6,856 nt of DNA from Paracoccaceae bacterium (GTDB lineage: Bacteria; Pseudomonadota; Alphaproteobacteria; Rhodobacterales; Rhodobacteraceae). The DNA lies in contig WTGT01000021.1 of NCBI GenBank assembly GCA_011523445.1, positions 1 through 6,856 on the forward strand, read 5' to 3'. Each line of letters opens with the position of its first letter. Positions within the stretch are counted from its first letter, which is position 1. The notes under the pieces are model-generated. The model did not search any database. It had not been told where the DNA came from and was given only the letters and a program-made list of their open reading frames with translations. The position numbers were made by a program, and so were the translations under genes. Below, in pieces: positions 5,541 through 6,856 of this stretch.

Positions 5541-6404
5541 ATGATCTTCCTTGACAGTCTCATCCAAGGAATCCTGTTGGGTGGGCTTTATGCCCTTTTT
5601 GCAGCAGGCCTCAGTCTGGTTTTTGGTATCATGAGGCTGGTCAATCTTGCCCATGGCGATCTGATTGTATTTGGAGCCTATCTGATCCTGCTTCTAGTTT
5701 CACTACTGAACTTGAATGTCTTTGTAGCAGCCTTGGTGGCAGGGCCTTTCATGTTCGCTCTGGGATGGATGTTGCAGAAATTTGTGCTCAATAGGGTTCT
5801 GGGTGATGATATTCTTCCACCCCTGCTCGTAACCTTTGGTCTGTCCATTGTCATACAAAATGTATTGCTGGAAACCTGGTCGGCAGACAGCAAGCGGCTT
5901 TCGGCAGGTACCTTGGAAACTGCATCCCTGGCCATAGGACCGATTAATGTGGGCATTATGCCCCTGCTTATCTTTGTTTCTGCAATAGTCGTTATTCTTG
6001 TACTCAATCAGATTATTTATCGTACTTCCCTCGGTCGTGCCTTTCGAGCCACGTCCGACGACCCTGTGACAGCAAGCCTGATGGGGGTCAAGCCCCAAAA
6101 CATATTTTCTGTCGCAACAGGTTTGGCCATGATCGTTGTCATCATAGCAGCCCTCTATCTTGGGGTTAGATCAAATTTTGATCCTAGCATTGGCCCAGCC
6201 AGACTGATTTATGCCTTTGAGGCCGTAATCATAGGCGGTTTGGGGTCTTTATGGGGAACATTACTTGGTGGCATAATTATTGGAGTTGCACAGACAATTG
6301 GGGCTACCATCAACCCCGAATGGCAGATTCTATCAGGACATATAGCTTTTTTACTGGTTTTGCTTGTCAGACCAAGGGGACTTTTGCCAAGGGCATTTGA
6401 CTGA
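5541..6404 (+). CDS. livH: ABC transporter permease, LivH type
   Basis: A 287-residue inner-membrane permease that, with the LivM-type subunit, forms the translocation path. The N terminus SLIQGILLGGLYALFAAGLS (6-25) and FGIMRLVNLAHGDLIVFGAY (28-47) are signature LivH sequence. Hydrophobic segments lie at about 7-30, 38-58, 60-80, 92-112, 137-160, 188-208, 225-255 and 264-278. The cytoplasmic coupling loop that contacts the ATPases is visible as TSLGRAFRATSDDPVTASLM (162-181), ending in MGVKPQ. A second conserved stretch, AFEAVIIGGLGSLWGTLLGG (225-244), and the C-terminal VRPRGL (276-281) also match the family. The gene starts 2 nt after the livF-type stop, with GGAG at 5527-5530 and GAG at 5533-5535 as ribosome binding signals. 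Intact from start to stop. Confidence 0.95.
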   Translation: MIFLDSLIQGILLGGLYALFAAGLSLVFGIMRLVNLAHGDLIVFGAYLILLLVSLLNLNVFVAALVAGPFMFALGWMLQKFVLNRVLGDDILPPLLVTFGLSIVIQNVLLETWSADSKRLSAGTLETASLAIGPINVGIMPLLIFVSAIVVILVLNQIIYRTSLGRAFRATSDDPVTASLMGVKPQNIFSVATGLAMIVVIIAALYLGVRSNFDPSIGPARLIYAFEAVIIGGLGSLWGTLLGGIIIGVAQTIGATINPEWQILSGHIAFLLVLLVRPRGLLPRAFD

Positions 6405-6856
6405 TGAGTTACGTAGTCAAGGTTCAAACTTCTGCTTCACGCATGGCTGCGATTGGAGCTGCCATTCTCATTCCGGTAGCATTTATTCTGCCACTTTTTG
6501 CCTCACGCTCATTATTGCAGGATCTATTCTTTATATTTACCATGCTAACCCTTGCCCAATGGTGGAACCTGCTGGCGGGTTATGGCGGACTTGTATCGGT
6601 TGGCCAGCAGGCTTTTGTCGGTATGGGGGCTTATGCCATGTTTGGTACCGTAATCCTTCTTGGTTGGGATCCTGTACCCTCCATTCTGGCCGGAGGGGTT
6701 GTAGCCCTGCTTTTGGCTCTACCTACTGCCTTTTTTGCCTTCCGGCTTCAGGGAGCCTACTTTGCCATCGGTACATGGGTCATTGCCGAAATCACAAGAT
6801 TGACCGTTGCCCAGTGGAAACAATTAGGGGGTGGAACCGGAACCTCCCTACCTAGG
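6404..6856 (+). CDS. livM: ABC transporter permease, LivM type, N-terminal part (cut by right edge)
   Basis: An open reading frame of 151 codons without a stop, running off the right edge; the family usually has 300 to 350 or more residues, so roughly half is seen. The ATG overlaps the preceding stop (TGATG), pointing to translational coupling. Family marks are WNLLAGYGGLVSVGQQAFVG (54-73) continuing to MGAY, and FRLQGAYFAIGTWVIAEITR (113-132), followed by GGGTGTSLP (142-150). Hydrophobic segments lie at about 15-33, 39-58, 64-86, 94-113 and 117-133. It should form the permease heterodimer with the LivH-type subunit. The overlapping frame from 6364 in another register encodes cysteine-rich sequence without family likeness and is a shadow. 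Whether the gene is intact beyond the edge is unknown. Confidence 0.93.
   Translation, partial: MSYVVKVQTSASRMAAIGAAILIPVAFILPLFASRSLLQDLFFIFTMLTLAQWWNLLAGYGGLVSVGQQAFVGMGAYAMFGTVILLGWDPVPSILAGGVVALLLALPTAFFAFRLQGAYFAIGTWVIAEITRLTVAQWKQLGGGTGTSLPR

Noticed and set aside
6364..6855. 163-codon plus-strand frame at the right edge
   Set aside because: It overlaps the LivM-type gene in another register. The frame from 6404 gives clear permease sequence; this one gives cysteine-rich sequence without family likeness.

Overview
The window looks like a chromosomal segment of a proteobacterium, most likely an alphaproteobacterium with moderate to AT-leaning base composition. This is inferred from family resemblance (Liv-type ABC subunits, a Tat-type signal on the binding protein, a tRNA-Leu gene directly before tig). 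No search was possible and I do not assign an order.

Layout. Positions 1-355 are a housekeeping block on the minus strand: the 5' end of tig (trigger factor, cut by the window edge), preceded by a complete tRNA-Leu(UAG) gene only 17 nt upstream. Positions 356-668 hold no gene I can support. From 669 to the right edge lies a catabolic/uptake locus. A LysR-type regulator on the minus strand (669-1619) is divergent from a plus-strand gene run: maleylacetate reductase (1719-2777), a Tat-signal periplasmic binding protein (2806-4077), two ABC ATPases of LivG and LivF type (4115-4834, 4834-5538), a LivH-type permease (5541-6404) and the start of a LivM-type permease (6404 to the edge, 151 codons, still open). 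Gaps are 28, 37, -1, 2 and -1 nt, so this is very probably one operon with translational coupling.

How it fits together. Maleylacetate reductase makes 3-oxoadipate from maleylacetate, the ring-cleavage product of hydroxyquinol- or chlorocatechol-type pathways. Beside it is a complete Liv-type importer set (as far as the window reaches) and a divergent LysR regulator of the kind that often senses aromatic acids or their ring-cleavage products. The simplest reading is an inducible locus that imports an aromatic or related organic acid and funnels it through maleylacetate to 3-oxoadipate. The ring-cleavage enzyme is not in the window, so the substrate is inference; hydroxyquinol, resorcinol or gamma-resorcylate routes are candidates.

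I see no CRISPR array, phage, transposon, toxin system or other clearly new system. The points most worth a second look are the gene pairing itself, the degenerate ABC signature in the LivG-like ATPase beside a canonical one in its partner, the N-terminally extended trigger factor packed against a tRNA gene, and a possible nearly leaderless promoter for the regulator.
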